12,398 nucleotides of DNA from DASQDT01 sp036380435. Its GTDB lineage: Bacteria > Acidobacteriota > Blastocatellia > Pyrinomonadales > Pyrinomonadaceae. Location: contig DASVES010000342.1 in NCBI GenBank assembly GCA_036380435.1, positions 1 to 12,398 on the forward strand, given 5' to 3'. Position 1 is the first letter of the stretch, and each line of letters begins with the position of its first letter. This document shows, piece by piece, positions 1-6,911 of this stretch. The notes beneath the pieces are model-generated. The model searched no databases and was not told the origin of the DNA. It saw nothing but the letters and a program-made list of their open reading frames with translations. The position numbers were made by a program, and so were the translations under genes.

Positions 1-171
1 GTGGCGAAGCCCGTCGAGCCGATGGAGTTGGCGGCCGTCGTGGCGAGCCTCGCCGGGCGCACCGGAACGAAGAAGTCAGATCATCACCGTTTGATATTTA
101 CTGCCGATACTCGGATATGGCTTATGGGACGCCGTCAGGGAACTCTCACTCAGGCGTCGCCGCCGAAGTGA
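1..171 (+). CDS. C-terminal end of a response-regulator receiver domain protein (5' truncated)
   Basis: Frame 1 is open from the window edge to a TGA at 169-171, giving 56 residues. The first residues read VAKPVEPMELAAVVASLAG. This matches the end of a CheY-like receiver domain: the conserved Lys-Pro pair after beta-5 (residues 3-4) followed by the amphipathic helix alpha-5. Receivers of this kind commonly sit at the C-terminus of hybrid histidine kinases, so the missing upstream part may encode a sensor kinase, but that cannot be seen here. The last roughly 35 residues (from TGTKKSDHH) do not resemble a receiver, and the DNA there is less GC-rich. They could be a run-on tail created by loss of an earlier stop. 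The assignment rests on one short motif. Confidence 0.65.
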   Translation: MAKPVEPMELAAVVASLAGRTGTKKSDHHRLIFTADTRIWLMGRRQGTLTQASPPK

Positions 172-400
172 AAAGACCCGAGAGATCCTTCTCACCTCAG
201 AGTAATTTCTGCCACGCTACCGTTTGTTCCGTGTCCCATGTAGCCGAGACAAAGTTCTTGCTTTTTCAAGAGTTGCGGAAGTAACATCCGCCCGGCATAT
301 CTCACCAGTGGCCCTGAACCGGGTCGGAATTCGCGAGAGACATACACAAGCAGTCTGACACACCTTGTTCTCACTCCAGCCGGAACCCACAAGGAGAAAC
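172..400. other. Intergenic leader upstream of the ferritin-like/MNIO operon
   Basis: This gap is visibly more AT-rich than the flanking genes and presumably holds the promoter of the three-gene operon. Two weak inverted repeats are visible: TCTTG/CAAGA around a CTTTTT loop at 256-271, and GCGGA/TCCGC around a 7-base loop at 275-291. I see no convincing -35/-10 pair, no riboswitch-like fold and no credible small ORF. Confidence 0.4.
391..396 (+). promoter_or_regulatory. Shine-Dalgarno of the ferritin-like gene
   Basis: AAGGAG lies four bases before the ATG at 401. It supports that start over the in-frame TTG at 365, which would add 12 residues with no ribosome binding site of its own. Confidence 0.8.
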
Positions 401-2488
401 ATGGAAACTTTTCAACGCCCGGAATTGAAACTGCGCGATCCCGCCGACAGGGAGACCGACAAGGCCGCCCTCCAGGCCATCGCCCAGGCCGCCGTCGATG
501 TGGAGCTGTTCACCCTCCCGCTCTACATGGTCTCGATGTACTCCATCCAGGGGACGCACCAGATCACCAGCAAGGGCAACGACTTCTACCGCGGCCGGCT
601 CTGGCCCGGCTTCGCCCCCTCGCGCACGCCCGACGCCAGCGCCAACGCCGCCGCCTTCAATCACTTCTTCAGCGTCTTCATCGACGAGATGCTGCACCTC
701 CAGCTCGCCTCGAACATCGCCAAGGCGCTCGGCGTCATGCCGAGCTACAACAGCCCCGCCCTCCAGGACGATCAATACGGCTGGGTCTGCTACGGGCCGG
801 ACAAGACGGTGCTGCCGCACATCCTCGATTTCAAGGACGCGGTCGAAGAATACCAGGACATCCGCGTCAAGCTCGACGCGCTCACGCTTGAGCAGAACCG
901 CCTCTTCCTCGCCATCGAGCAGAACGAGGCTGACGCCGAGAAGGTCATCGCCAAGGAGAATCAGAAAAAATACTTCCCCACGGTTCCCTTCGAGAACTGG
1001 AAGGCGGGCGACGCCCTCCCGCTCTTCGGCTCCATCGGCGCGATGTACAAGTGCCTCTGGCAGTACATCGAGATCGAGTACACGGACGGCGTCGGCCTCT
1101 TCGAGTACGTCTTCAACCGCGGCACGCTCGAGCGCGACCTCTTCAACACCTCCACCAAGTACCACAAGCCCGAGTATCCCAACATGCCCACCATCGCGTC
1201 GGGCGAGATCACCGTCCCCGACGCGATGGAGAACATCCTGACGATGATTAACGCCATCACCGATCAGGGCGAGGGGCAGGGCGTGGCCGCCGAGATCAGG
1301 CGCGCGAGGGGACGTGTGCGCGCCGGGATGCTCGGGTACGCGCCCGTCGAGGGGCAGTTCCGCCCCGACGCGGAGGCGCTCGACTTCGACTATCCGAACT
1401 ACACCGACCAGGGCCAGCCGGACAACCCCTCGGGCCAGAAGGTCGCGCGCGTCGAGAACGGCGGGCTCGACCACCACGACCGCTTCCTGAAGATTGACGA
1501 GCTGCTGAAGCTGAAGACGGACGGCGTCGTCACCTGGGACAAGTGGCACGCGGCGGGGAACGAGTGGACGCCCGAGATGCTCATCACGAGCGAGGAGGAC
1601 TACAAGGCGAACAAGTGGAACCTGCCGCCGGCCGACGCCGTGGCCGCCGCGCTCAACAACCTGAAGGCGAACGATCCCAAGGGGGACAACTACAAAACCT
1701 TCAGCCAGGCGGCCGCCGGCTCCATCGCCGGCATCACGCGCATCCTCTCCGGCTTCTGGACGAACGAGACGACGAGCTTCCCCATGCCCTCGATGTACGG
1801 CTCGGGCGACCGCGTCTCGATCTGCTGGGCCGTCTTCGGCAAATACCCTGACCTCTCCGGCGGCATCGCCCCGAAGAAGGCGGGGCAGCTCTACCACGCC
1901 TGCCAGGGGCTCGACCTGAACGGCAAGGACGACCCGGCCGTGTGTGCGCAGGTCGCGGTCTACCACTCGTGCCGCGGCTCGAACACTTGCAAGGCCGAGG
2001 GCGGCTGCGGCTTCGTGCAGGTGCAGGGGCAGAGCCACCAGTGCGGCATCAAGGTCATCCTCGACCACGAGCAGCCGACGCGGCCGCTGCCCGTGCAGGC
2101 GCAGTCGCAGTCGTCGGGGCCGCCGCAGGCGGGCGCCAGCACCAAGCCGCTCTTCAGCGCGCCCTCGGACAACATGTGCGCGAGCTTCGGCGGCTGCGCC
2201 GTCCCCATCTCGGCCTCGCAGCTCTACCCCCTGCCCGACGGTTCAGACCCGGAATGGACGGCCGCCTACATGGAACTCTTCAACTTCGAAGGCCAGACGG
2301 CCACGCCGGTTCTGATCAAGAACAAGATGGGTCAGAAAGTGCTACAGAAGTACGATGTGGGCGACCGCGTCTACGACATCGCGTGGGAGGCGTACATCAA
2401 GGTGCTCAAGTACCGCGACCCCACACAGCCCGTGCCCGACAAGCCCGAGGACGGCGACCTGCGGCTGGCCTTCCCGCCCTCCACGTGA
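401..2488 (+). CDS. Ferritin-like domain protein with Cys-rich C-terminal segment (possible MNIO substrate)
   Basis: The product is 695 residues with no signal peptide, so probably cytoplasmic. Residues about 20-370 resemble the ferritin-like domain (PF12902) found in VioB/RebD-type iminophenylpyruvate dimer synthases. Possible metal ligands are E35 in the first helix (VDVELFTLPLY), E96 and H99 in DEMLH, E291 in DQGEG and H358/H359 in LDHHDRF. Residues about 370-500 have no motif I recognise. A Cys-rich segment follows at 501-548: C501, C515, C524, C530, C536, C548, including HSCRGSNTCKAEGGCG. A second, shorter pair is C593/C599 (CASFGGC), separated by a Gln/Pro/Ala linker. The C-terminal about 75 residues are ordinary globular-looking sequence. 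The stop overlaps the next start (TGATG), so this gene is coupled to the MNIO gene. The known VioB/RebD reaction is unlikely to apply because no indole-pathway genes are nearby. The Cys segment may be the target of the adjacent MNIO/DUF2063 pair, or may simply bind metal; this is inference. Confidence 0.88.
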   Translation: METFQRPELKLRDPADRETDKAALQAIAQAAVDVELFTLPLYMVSMYSIQGTHQITSKGNDFYRGRLWPGFAPSRTPDASANAAAFNHFFSVFIDEMLHLQLASNIAKALGVMPSYNSPALQDDQYGWVCYGPDKTVLPHILDFKDAVEEYQDIRVKLDALTLEQNRLFLAIEQNEADAEKVIAKENQKKYFPTVPFENWKAGDALPLFGSIGAMYKCLWQYIEIEYTDGVGLFEYVFNRGTLERDLFNTSTKYHKPEYPNMPTIASGEITVPDAMENILTMINAITDQGEGQGVAAEIRRARGRVRAGMLGYAPVEGQFRPDAEALDFDYPNYTDQGQPDNPSGQKVARVENGGLDHHDRFLKIDELLKLKTDGVVTWDKWHAAGNEWTPEMLITSEEDYKANKWNLPPADAVAAALNNLKANDPKGDNYKTFSQAAAGSIAGITRILSGFWTNETTSFPMPSMYGSGDRVSICWAVFGKYPDLSGGIAPKKAGQLYHACQGLDLNGKDDPAVCAQVAVYHSCRGSNTCKAEGGCGFVQVQGQSHQCGIKVILDHEQPTRPLPVQAQSQSSGPPQAGASTKPLFSAPSDNMCASFGGCAVPISASQLYPLPDGSDPEWTAAYMELFNFEGQTATPVLIKNKMGQKVLQKYDVGDRVYDIAWEAYIKVLKYRDPTQPVPDKPEDGDLRLAFPPST

Positions 2489-3435
2489 TGCAGCACACGC
2501 ACCCCGCAGCACAGCAGGGTCGGCCCCCTCGCCGAGGTCTCCCGAACCTCGGCCTGGGGGTCGGCCTGCGCAACCAGCACTTCGCCTACCTGATGAGCCA
2601 CGACCCCGAAGTGGACTGGTTCGAGATCATCAGCGAGAACTTCATCGACAACTACGGCTACGCGCGCCGCGTGCTGGAGCGCGTAGCGTCGGCTCGCCCC
2701 GTCGTCATGCACGGCGTCTCGCTCTCCGTCGGCAGCACCGACCCGCTCGATTGGGACTACCTGAAAAACTTGAAGGCGCTCGCGGAGTTCCTCCGCCCCG
2801 CGTGGATCTCCGACCACCTGTGCTGGACGGGCGTCGCGGGCGTGAACACGCACGACCTCCTGCCCATGCCGCTCAACGAGGAGAGCTTGAAGCACGTCGC
2901 GGCGCGCGTCCGGCGGGTTCAGGACTTTTTAGAGCGACCGCTGGTGCTCGAAAACCCTTCGAGTTATCTGGAGTTCAAGGACTCGACCATCGCCGAATGG
3001 GACTTCCTCTCGGAGTTGGCGCGCGAGACGGACTGCGGGCTGCTTTTAGACGTGAACAACGTCTACGTGTCGAGCCACAACCACGGCTTCGACCCCGAGC
3101 ACTACGTCCGCAGCCTGCCGCACGACGCAGTCGTCCAAATCCACCTCGCGGGCCCGACGGACTGCGGCCGCTTCCTCGTGGACACGCACGACAAGCCCGT
3201 GCCCGCGCCCGTGTGGGAGCTGTACAGGCTGGCGCAGGAATTGACGGGCGGCGTCTCGACGCTCCTTGAGTGGGACGCTGAAATCCCGGACTTTCCCGCG
3301 CTGGTCGCGGAGCTGCGCAAGGCCGAGGCGGCTCTCAAGGGAGAGAACCCGGGCGCGCCGGTGCAGAAGTCGCTCGCGGCGGCGGCGGCCGTCTCCAACC
3401 CCGTCGGCTTTCAGTTGGCGCCGAGCGATGAGTGA
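2488..3435 (+). CDS. DUF692 multinuclear non-heme iron oxidase (MNIO), BufB/MbnB family
   Basis: The product is 315 residues, close to the usual MNIO size, with a TIM-barrel pattern starting at GLGVGLRNQH. Family members use two or three irons to oxidise Cys (or other residues) in peptide substrates, giving oxazolone/thioamide or thiooxazole groups. The expected ligand motifs are all present: H75 in MHGVSLS, D109/H110 in SDHLCW, E155/N156 in LENPSSY, D188, N190, H197 and H199 in LLLDVNNVYVSSHNHG, H219 in QIHLAG, D232/H234 in DTHDK, and E261 in LLEWDAEIPDF. The ATG overlaps the upstream TGA by one base, and the end overlaps the next start by 8 bases, so all three genes are translationally coupled. 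The last about 40 residues are an Ala/Pro-rich tail outside the barrel. The family call is very secure; the substrate is unknown. Confidence 0.96.
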   Translation: MQHTHPAAQQGRPPRRGLPNLGLGVGLRNQHFAYLMSHDPEVDWFEIISENFIDNYGYARRVLERVASARPVVMHGVSLSVGSTDPLDWDYLKNLKALAEFLRPAWISDHLCWTGVAGVNTHDLLPMPLNEESLKHVAARVRRVQDFLERPLVLENPSSYLEFKDSTIAEWDFLSELARETDCGLLLDVNNVYVSSHNHGFDPEHYVRSLPHDAVVQIHLAGPTDCGRFLVDTHDKPVPAPVWELYRLAQELTGGVSTLLEWDAEIPDFPALVAELRKAEAALKGENPGAPVQKSLAAAAAVSNPVGFQLAPSDE

Positions 3436-4282
3436 AGAGCGCCTGAGCCTCTTGCAGCACTGGATGAAGACGGTCGTCACGGAGCGCGGCCGACTGGACG
3501 AGAAGCTGCGCGCGGCCGCGCTGCGGCACGGGCTGAGCGCCGAGGACGTGGTGGCCGAGCGGCGCGGCCTCTCCGCGCGGGAGCGGCTCGCCATCTACAC
3601 GGGCGGCTACGTGCTCCGTCTGCTCGAATGCATGCGCGCGGACTTCCCCGTCTTGCGCGGCTTCGTCGGCGACCCGGTCTTCGACGCCTTCGCCAGGGCG
3701 TACATCATCACGCGCCCGCCGAGCGCGCCCAGCCTTTACCACCTCGGCGCGGACTTCCCAAAATTTTTGCAGGAGACCAGACCGAGCGGCGAACGCTTCG
3801 ACGCCGGGCTGAGCGCCATGCTCGACCTTCCGCCGGAGATTGCGCGCGTCGAGCGAGCGCGGGCCGAGGTCATGCGCGCCCACGGCACGGAGGACGATCC
3901 ACCGCCGGCCGAGCCGCTCTCGCCCTTCGCGGTCTTCAGCGAGGGGCTACGGCTTGAGGCGACCGGCTGCCTGCGTCTGCTTGAGTTGAAGTTCCCGCTG
4001 GTCGATTTTCTGAAGAGTTCGGACAGGGGCGAGCGCCCCGAAGCGCCCGCGCCGCGCACCACGCTCGTCGCCGTGGGACGCTCCGACTACCGCGTCCACG
4101 TCGAAGAGGTCACGCCCTGGCAGTTCGCCTTCCTCAAGGCTTGCGAGCGCCCCGCGCAGCTCTACGAAGCCGTGCGCGACGCGGCGCTCGAAGCCGGCAA
4201 GGAGACGCCCCAGGTGCTCGCCGAGGTCGCTGTCTGGCTCCCCGTCGCCTTCGAGCTGGGCTTCCTGCGCCGCGTCGCCTGA
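3428..4282 (+). CDS. DUF2063 (HvfC/BufC-type) partner protein of the MNIO
   Basis: The product is 284 residues. The N-terminal about 120 residues match the DUF2063/HvfC-BufC N-terminal domain (PF09836). Typical parts are RLAIYTGGYVLRLLE (from about residue 53), then RADFPVLRGFVGDPVFDAFA, then PSAPSLYHLGADFPKFLQ. The C-terminal half, ending VAVWLPVAFELGFLRRVA, fits the small helical C-terminal domain of BufC/MbnC-like proteins. In characterised systems this partner binds the peptide and presents it to the MNIO. It has no signal peptide or membrane segment. The start lies inside the end of the MNIO gene (ATGAGTGA overlap) with no clear ribosome binding site of its own, which suggests translational coupling and fixed stoichiometry. 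The old 'DNA-binding' label for this domain should not be taken literally. Confidence 0.88.
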   Translation: MSEERLSLLQHWMKTVVTERGRLDEKLRAAALRHGLSAEDVVAERRGLSARERLAIYTGGYVLRLLECMRADFPVLRGFVGDPVFDAFARAYIITRPPSAPSLYHLGADFPKFLQETRPSGERFDAGLSAMLDLPPEIARVERARAEVMRAHGTEDDPPPAEPLSPFAVFSEGLRLEATGCLRLLELKFPLVDFLKSSDRGERPEAPAPRTTLVAVGRSDYRVHVEEVTPWQFAFLKACERPAQLYEAVRDAALEAGKETPQVLAEVAVWLPVAFELGFLRRVA

Positions 4283-4298
4283 AAACCTTATCGGTTTT
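4282..4298 (+). terminator. Weak hairpin at the end of the MNIO operon
   Basis: AAAACC and GGTTTT pair around a TTATC loop directly at the stop codon of the DUF2063 gene. The stem has only two GC pairs and the right arm supplies the T-run. It may be a weak terminator but would be marginal. Confidence 0.3.
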
Positions 4299-4358
4299 AT
4301 TGCAGCAACGGCCCCTACCTGAATAGTGATGTAATGAAGCAGGCGCACGCAAAATCGC

Positions 4359-4364
4359 TATAAG
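4359..4364 (+). promoter_or_regulatory. Possible -10 element (TATAAG) of the copper cluster
   Basis: TATAAG stands out in an AT-rich stretch about 100 bases before the GTG at 4463. No good -35 box is visible 16-19 bases upstream, so an activator-dependent promoter or a false hit are both possible. Confidence 0.3.
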
Positions 4365-4383
4365 AGGGTTCTTTCGCGCTGTT

Positions 4384-4434
4384 TCAAGTTGTGTTAGTGA
4401 AAACTTCCCGGCGTGGACATGCATCAAATTGTGT
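4384..4434 (+). promoter_or_regulatory. Direct repeat TCAARTTGTGT, candidate operator
   Basis: TCAAGTTGTGT at 4384-4394 recurs as TCAAATTGTGT at 4424-4434. Ten of eleven bases match and the copies start exactly 40 bases apart, just upstream of the secreted His/Cys protein gene. The position suits a regulator binding two sites on a similar face of the DNA. No regulator gene is in the window, so its identity is unknown. Confidence 0.35.
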
Positions 4435-4462
4435 GGTAATTAAACCCATAAGGCGAAACCCT

Positions 4463-4963
4463 GTGACAAGTCGGCTGGTGAACATTGGCATCGTGTTGGC
4501 ACTGGTGCTGGGCGGAGGTGGAGGCGCGCTCGCCGCATCTCTGTGCCCGCACGCCGACTGTGTCCCCGCCGCCGACCCGGTCATGACGGCCGCCGCGGAG
4601 CATCACGACGAGGCTTCGCGTGGCGATCATCACGGACACACATCGGAGGCCGCGGAGGGCCAACACCTCGACGCGTCCTTCGACACGCGACAGCAGAACG
4701 CCCCGCCCGCGACCCGACAGGGCGTTCAAAGCACGCACGATAGATCGTGCGACCACTGCGTCGCCCGACGCCCGGCCGCGCCGGCGTCCGAACTTGAGCG
4801 GCGCTCAGACGCGCCGAAGCGTGACAACCGCGTCGCACCCGCGCCCTCCGCCAGACCTGTGTCGGCGCCGGCCGCCGACTTCGTCACTGAAGTCACCCCG
4901 CATCAGGGCGCCCCGCCCGGTCGCACCAGCAGACACGTCCTCAACAACGTCTTCCGCATTTAG
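4463..4963 (+). CDS. Small secreted His/Cys-containing protein, putative periplasmic metal binder
   Basis: I do not recognise a family. The chosen GTG start gives 166 residues and a standard Sec signal: a short basic N-terminus, a hydrophobic run (IGIVLALVLGGGGGALA) and a likely cut after AASL or ALAA. AAGGCG at 4450-4455 lies seven bases before it. A GTG at 4391 is in frame but would put 24 polar residues before the signal. After cleavage the chain is Cys/His-bearing: CPHADC (C28, C33), EHHDE, DHHGH (55-59) and SCDHC (C96, C99). The rest is Ala/Pro/Arg-rich and probably disordered. Its neighbours are a TolC channel and a multicopper oxidase, so binding of copper or a similar metal in the periplasm is a fair inference. 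Base composition and the signal peptide support a real gene; the function is a guess. Confidence 0.68.
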   Translation: MTSRLVNIGIVLALVLGGGGGALAASLCPHADCVPAADPVMTAAAEHHDEASRGDHHGHTSEAAEGQHLDASFDTRQQNAPPATRQGVQSTHDRSCDHCVARRPAAPASELERRSDAPKRDNRVAPAPSARPVSAPAADFVTEVTPHQGAPPGRTSRHVLNNVFRI

Positions 4964-5103
4964 ACCCGCCCGCGCGGGCTTCGGCCGAGGTGCGCCGCCC
5001 GCCAACCCCTGCGCTTCAGTCTCTCTTTAAAACTTCTGCCCGGTAGACACGACGCGGCGCGTCCGATGTTCGGCGCACGCTCGGGTCTGCTTTTGTTACC
5101 CAC

Positions 5104-5112
5104 AGGGGAGGA
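5104..5112 (+). promoter_or_regulatory. Shine-Dalgarno of the TolC-like gene
   Basis: AGGGGAGGA lies seven bases before the ATG at 5120. This decides that start over the in-frame ATG at 5066, which would add 18 residues before the signal peptide. Confidence 0.85.
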
Positions 5113-5119
5113 ATTCGTC

Positions 5120-6859
5120 ATGGACCACTCTAAGCGCCTCAGGGCGCTGACGCGCGAGGTCTTCTGCGCGCTCGTCGTCGTCTCTCTGCTCGTCTCGGCG
5201 GGGCCGCCCGCGCCGGCGCAGCACGAGGGGCACACTAGCCCCGCGCCCGCGAGGCCGAAAGCTAAAAAGCCGGCCCGGAGGCAAACACAACAAAGGTCGG
5301 CCGCGCGCAGAACAACGCGGCGTCGCGCGGCGAGCAGGGCTACGCGGACTTCGGGCGCGGCGCGGCGACCGGCTGCGCGTCCCGGCAGTCAGGCACCAGC
5401 CGTCGATCCGCACGCCGGGCACGCGCAGCAAGCCACGCCCACTCCGACGCCGGCCGCGACGCCGACACCGACGCCGCAGACGCCGACGCCCGCGCCGGCG
5501 GTGGATCACAGCATTCATCAAACCGGACAACCGCAGGCGCCGGTGAGGAGGCGTGGGAGCAGCGGATTCATCCCCGAAGGCCCCGTCGTGACGCTCGAAC
5601 AGTTGGAGAGGATGGCGTCCGAGAGGAACCCGACGCTCGCGCAGGCCGCTGCCTTCGTCCGCGCCGCCGAAGGCCGACGCCGACAGGCGGGCGCTTTCCC
5701 TAACCCCGTCGTCGGTTACTTCGGCGAGGAACTGGCCTTCCGCGCCGCCGGCGAGACGAGCGAGCACGGCGTCTTCGTCGAGCAGACGATTTCATTGGGC
5801 GGGAAGCTGGGCAAGTCAAAGCGCATCTTCGAGCGCGAGCGCGAGCAGGCCGAGGCCATCGCGGAGTCGCAGCGCCTGCGCGTCACGAACTCCGTCCGCG
5901 TGCTCTATTACGAGGCCCTCGGCGCACAGCAGTTAGTCGAACTCCGCGCCGACCTGTCGGCCCTCGCGCGCGAGGCCGTCGAGATCACCAAGGAGCTTTA
6001 CAACGTCGGGCAGGCCGACCGCCCCGACCAACTGGAGATCGAGATCGAGGCTGAGCGCGCCGAGATCGAAAGCTTGCGCGCGCGCACCGATTGGGAGCAG
6101 GCGTGGAGCGCGCTGGGGGCGTTGGTGAACAACCCGGAGCTGCAGCCCGCGCGCCTCGCCGGCAGCCTCGAAGACGGGGCCGCCGCGCTCGATCAGGAGC
6201 AGTTGCTCATCGTCCTGCTGCGCGACAGCCCGGAGATCAGGGCGGCCCGCGCCGGTGTCGAACGCGCGCGCGCCGTGCTCTCGCGCCAGAGGGCCGAGCG
6301 CATCCCCGATCTCTTCGTCCGTGGCGCCGTCGGTTACAACAACGAGATTCTGGAACGCGACGGCAGGAAGACGGGGGCGGAAGGTGCCATCGAAGTCGGA
6401 GTCAACGTCCCCATCTTTAATCGCAACAAGGGCGGCGTCGCGGCGGCCGAGGCCGAGCTGGCCATCGCCGAGCGGGAAATCGACCGCCTCCAACTCGCCT
6501 TACGCACGCGCCTCGCTTCCTCCTTCCGCGAATACCGCAACGCCCGGACGATGGTCGAGAAGTACCGCACGCAGGTCGTCCCGCGCGCGCGCCAAGCTTA
6601 CGAGATGTACCTCGCGAACTTCCGCCAGATGGCCGCCTCCTACCCGCAGGTCTTGATCGCCCAGCGCACGCTCTTTCAGGTCGAGGTCGAATACGCTCGC
6701 GCGCTCGTGGAGATGAGGCGGAGCGCCACGGCCCTGCGTGGGTTTCTGCTTGGAGGCGGACTCGACGCCGTGGGCCGCCCCGGCGAGTCAGGCGAGCGCA
6801 CCGAAGGTTTCAGGCTGAGATCGGCGAGTGAAGCGAGCGGCGATGCGGACAACCGCTAA
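5120..6859 (+). CDS. TolC-family outer-membrane efflux channel (CusC-like context)
   Basis: The product is 579 residues. Residues 1-33 form a Sec signal (hydrophobic core FCALVVVSLLVSA, cut after APA). The mature N-terminus is unusual for a channel: QHEGH, then a basic low-complexity stretch, DPHAGH, a TP repeat at 106-126 and DHSIH, about 135 residues before the channel fold. From about residue 155 the sequence follows the outer-membrane efflux protein pattern (PF02321): VTLEQLERMASERNPTLAQA, two long helical repeats rich in AE/RA heptads, and FPNPVVGY near the first strand. VNVPIFNRNKGG near residue 430 is the typical second-repeat strand and turn. Such trimeric channels work with an inner-membrane RND pump and a membrane-fusion protein; neither is in the window. 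There is no lipobox Cys. The oxidase downstream and the His motifs suggest copper or other heavy-metal efflux, which is inference. Confidence 0.92.
   Translation: MDHSKRLRALTREVFCALVVVSLLVSAGPPAPAQHEGHTSPAPARPKAKKPARRQTQQRSAARRTTRRRAASRATRTSGAARRPAARPGSQAPAVDPHAGHAQQATPTPTPAATPTPTPQTPTPAPAVDHSIHQTGQPQAPVRRRGSSGFIPEGPVVTLEQLERMASERNPTLAQAAAFVRAAEGRRRQAGAFPNPVVGYFGEELAFRAAGETSEHGVFVEQTISLGGKLGKSKRIFEREREQAEAIAESQRLRVTNSVRVLYYEALGAQQLVELRADLSALAREAVEITKELYNVGQADRPDQLEIEIEAERAEIESLRARTDWEQAWSALGALVNNPELQPARLAGSLEDGAAALDQEQLLIVLLRDSPEIRAARAGVERARAVLSRQRAERIPDLFVRGAVGYNNEILERDGRKTGAEGAIEVGVNVPIFNRNKGGVAAAEAELAIAEREIDRLQLALRTRLASSFREYRNARTMVEKYRTQVVPRARQAYEMYLANFRQMAASYPQVLIAQRTLFQVEVEYARALVEMRRSATALRGFLLGGGLDAVGRPGESGERTEGFRLRSASEASGDADNR
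5435..5497 (+). repeat. Thr-Pro codon repeat in the TolC-like N-terminal linker
   Basis: Mostly alternating ACG/CCG-type codons encode TPTPTPAATPTPTPQTPTPAP (split by Ala-Ala and Gln). It looks like a flexible, extended spacer between the signal peptide region and the channel. Repeats of this kind can change length by slippage. Confidence 0.75.
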
Positions 6860-6899
6860 AGTTTTCGCCGCAGTTATTTGTCAAAGGGTTCAAACATAC

Positions 6900-6904
6900 A
6901 GGAG
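6900..6904 (+). promoter_or_regulatory. Shine-Dalgarno of the multicopper oxidase gene
   Basis: AGGAG lies seven bases before the ATG at 6912. It supports this start, which places the twin-arginine motif at residues 5-6, over the in-frame ATG at 6828 inside the TolC-like gene. Confidence 0.8.
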
Positions 6905-6911
6905 TAAGAAG

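Noticed and set aside
371..2068. Long minus-strand open frame (565 codons) opposite the ferritin-like gene
   Set aside because: Val/Arg/Asp/Leu-rich low-information translation with no motif. It is the usual antisense shadow of a GC-rich gene; the plus frame has domain motifs and a ribosome binding site.
3428..4282. Reading the DUF2063 protein as a DNA-binding regulator
   Set aside because: The old family label suggests this, but position beside a DUF692 oxidase and the HvfC/BufC pattern favour a substrate-binding partner role.
4968..4979. Palindrome GCCCGCGCGGGC after the small secreted protein gene
   Set aside because: Only four useful stem pairs with a GC loop and no T-run; expected by chance in such GC-rich DNA.
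6828..6911. Upstream in-frame start for the oxidase
   Set aside because: It overlaps the TolC-like gene and would bury the twin-arginine signal 28 residues inside. The ATG at 6912 has AGGAG at the right distance.
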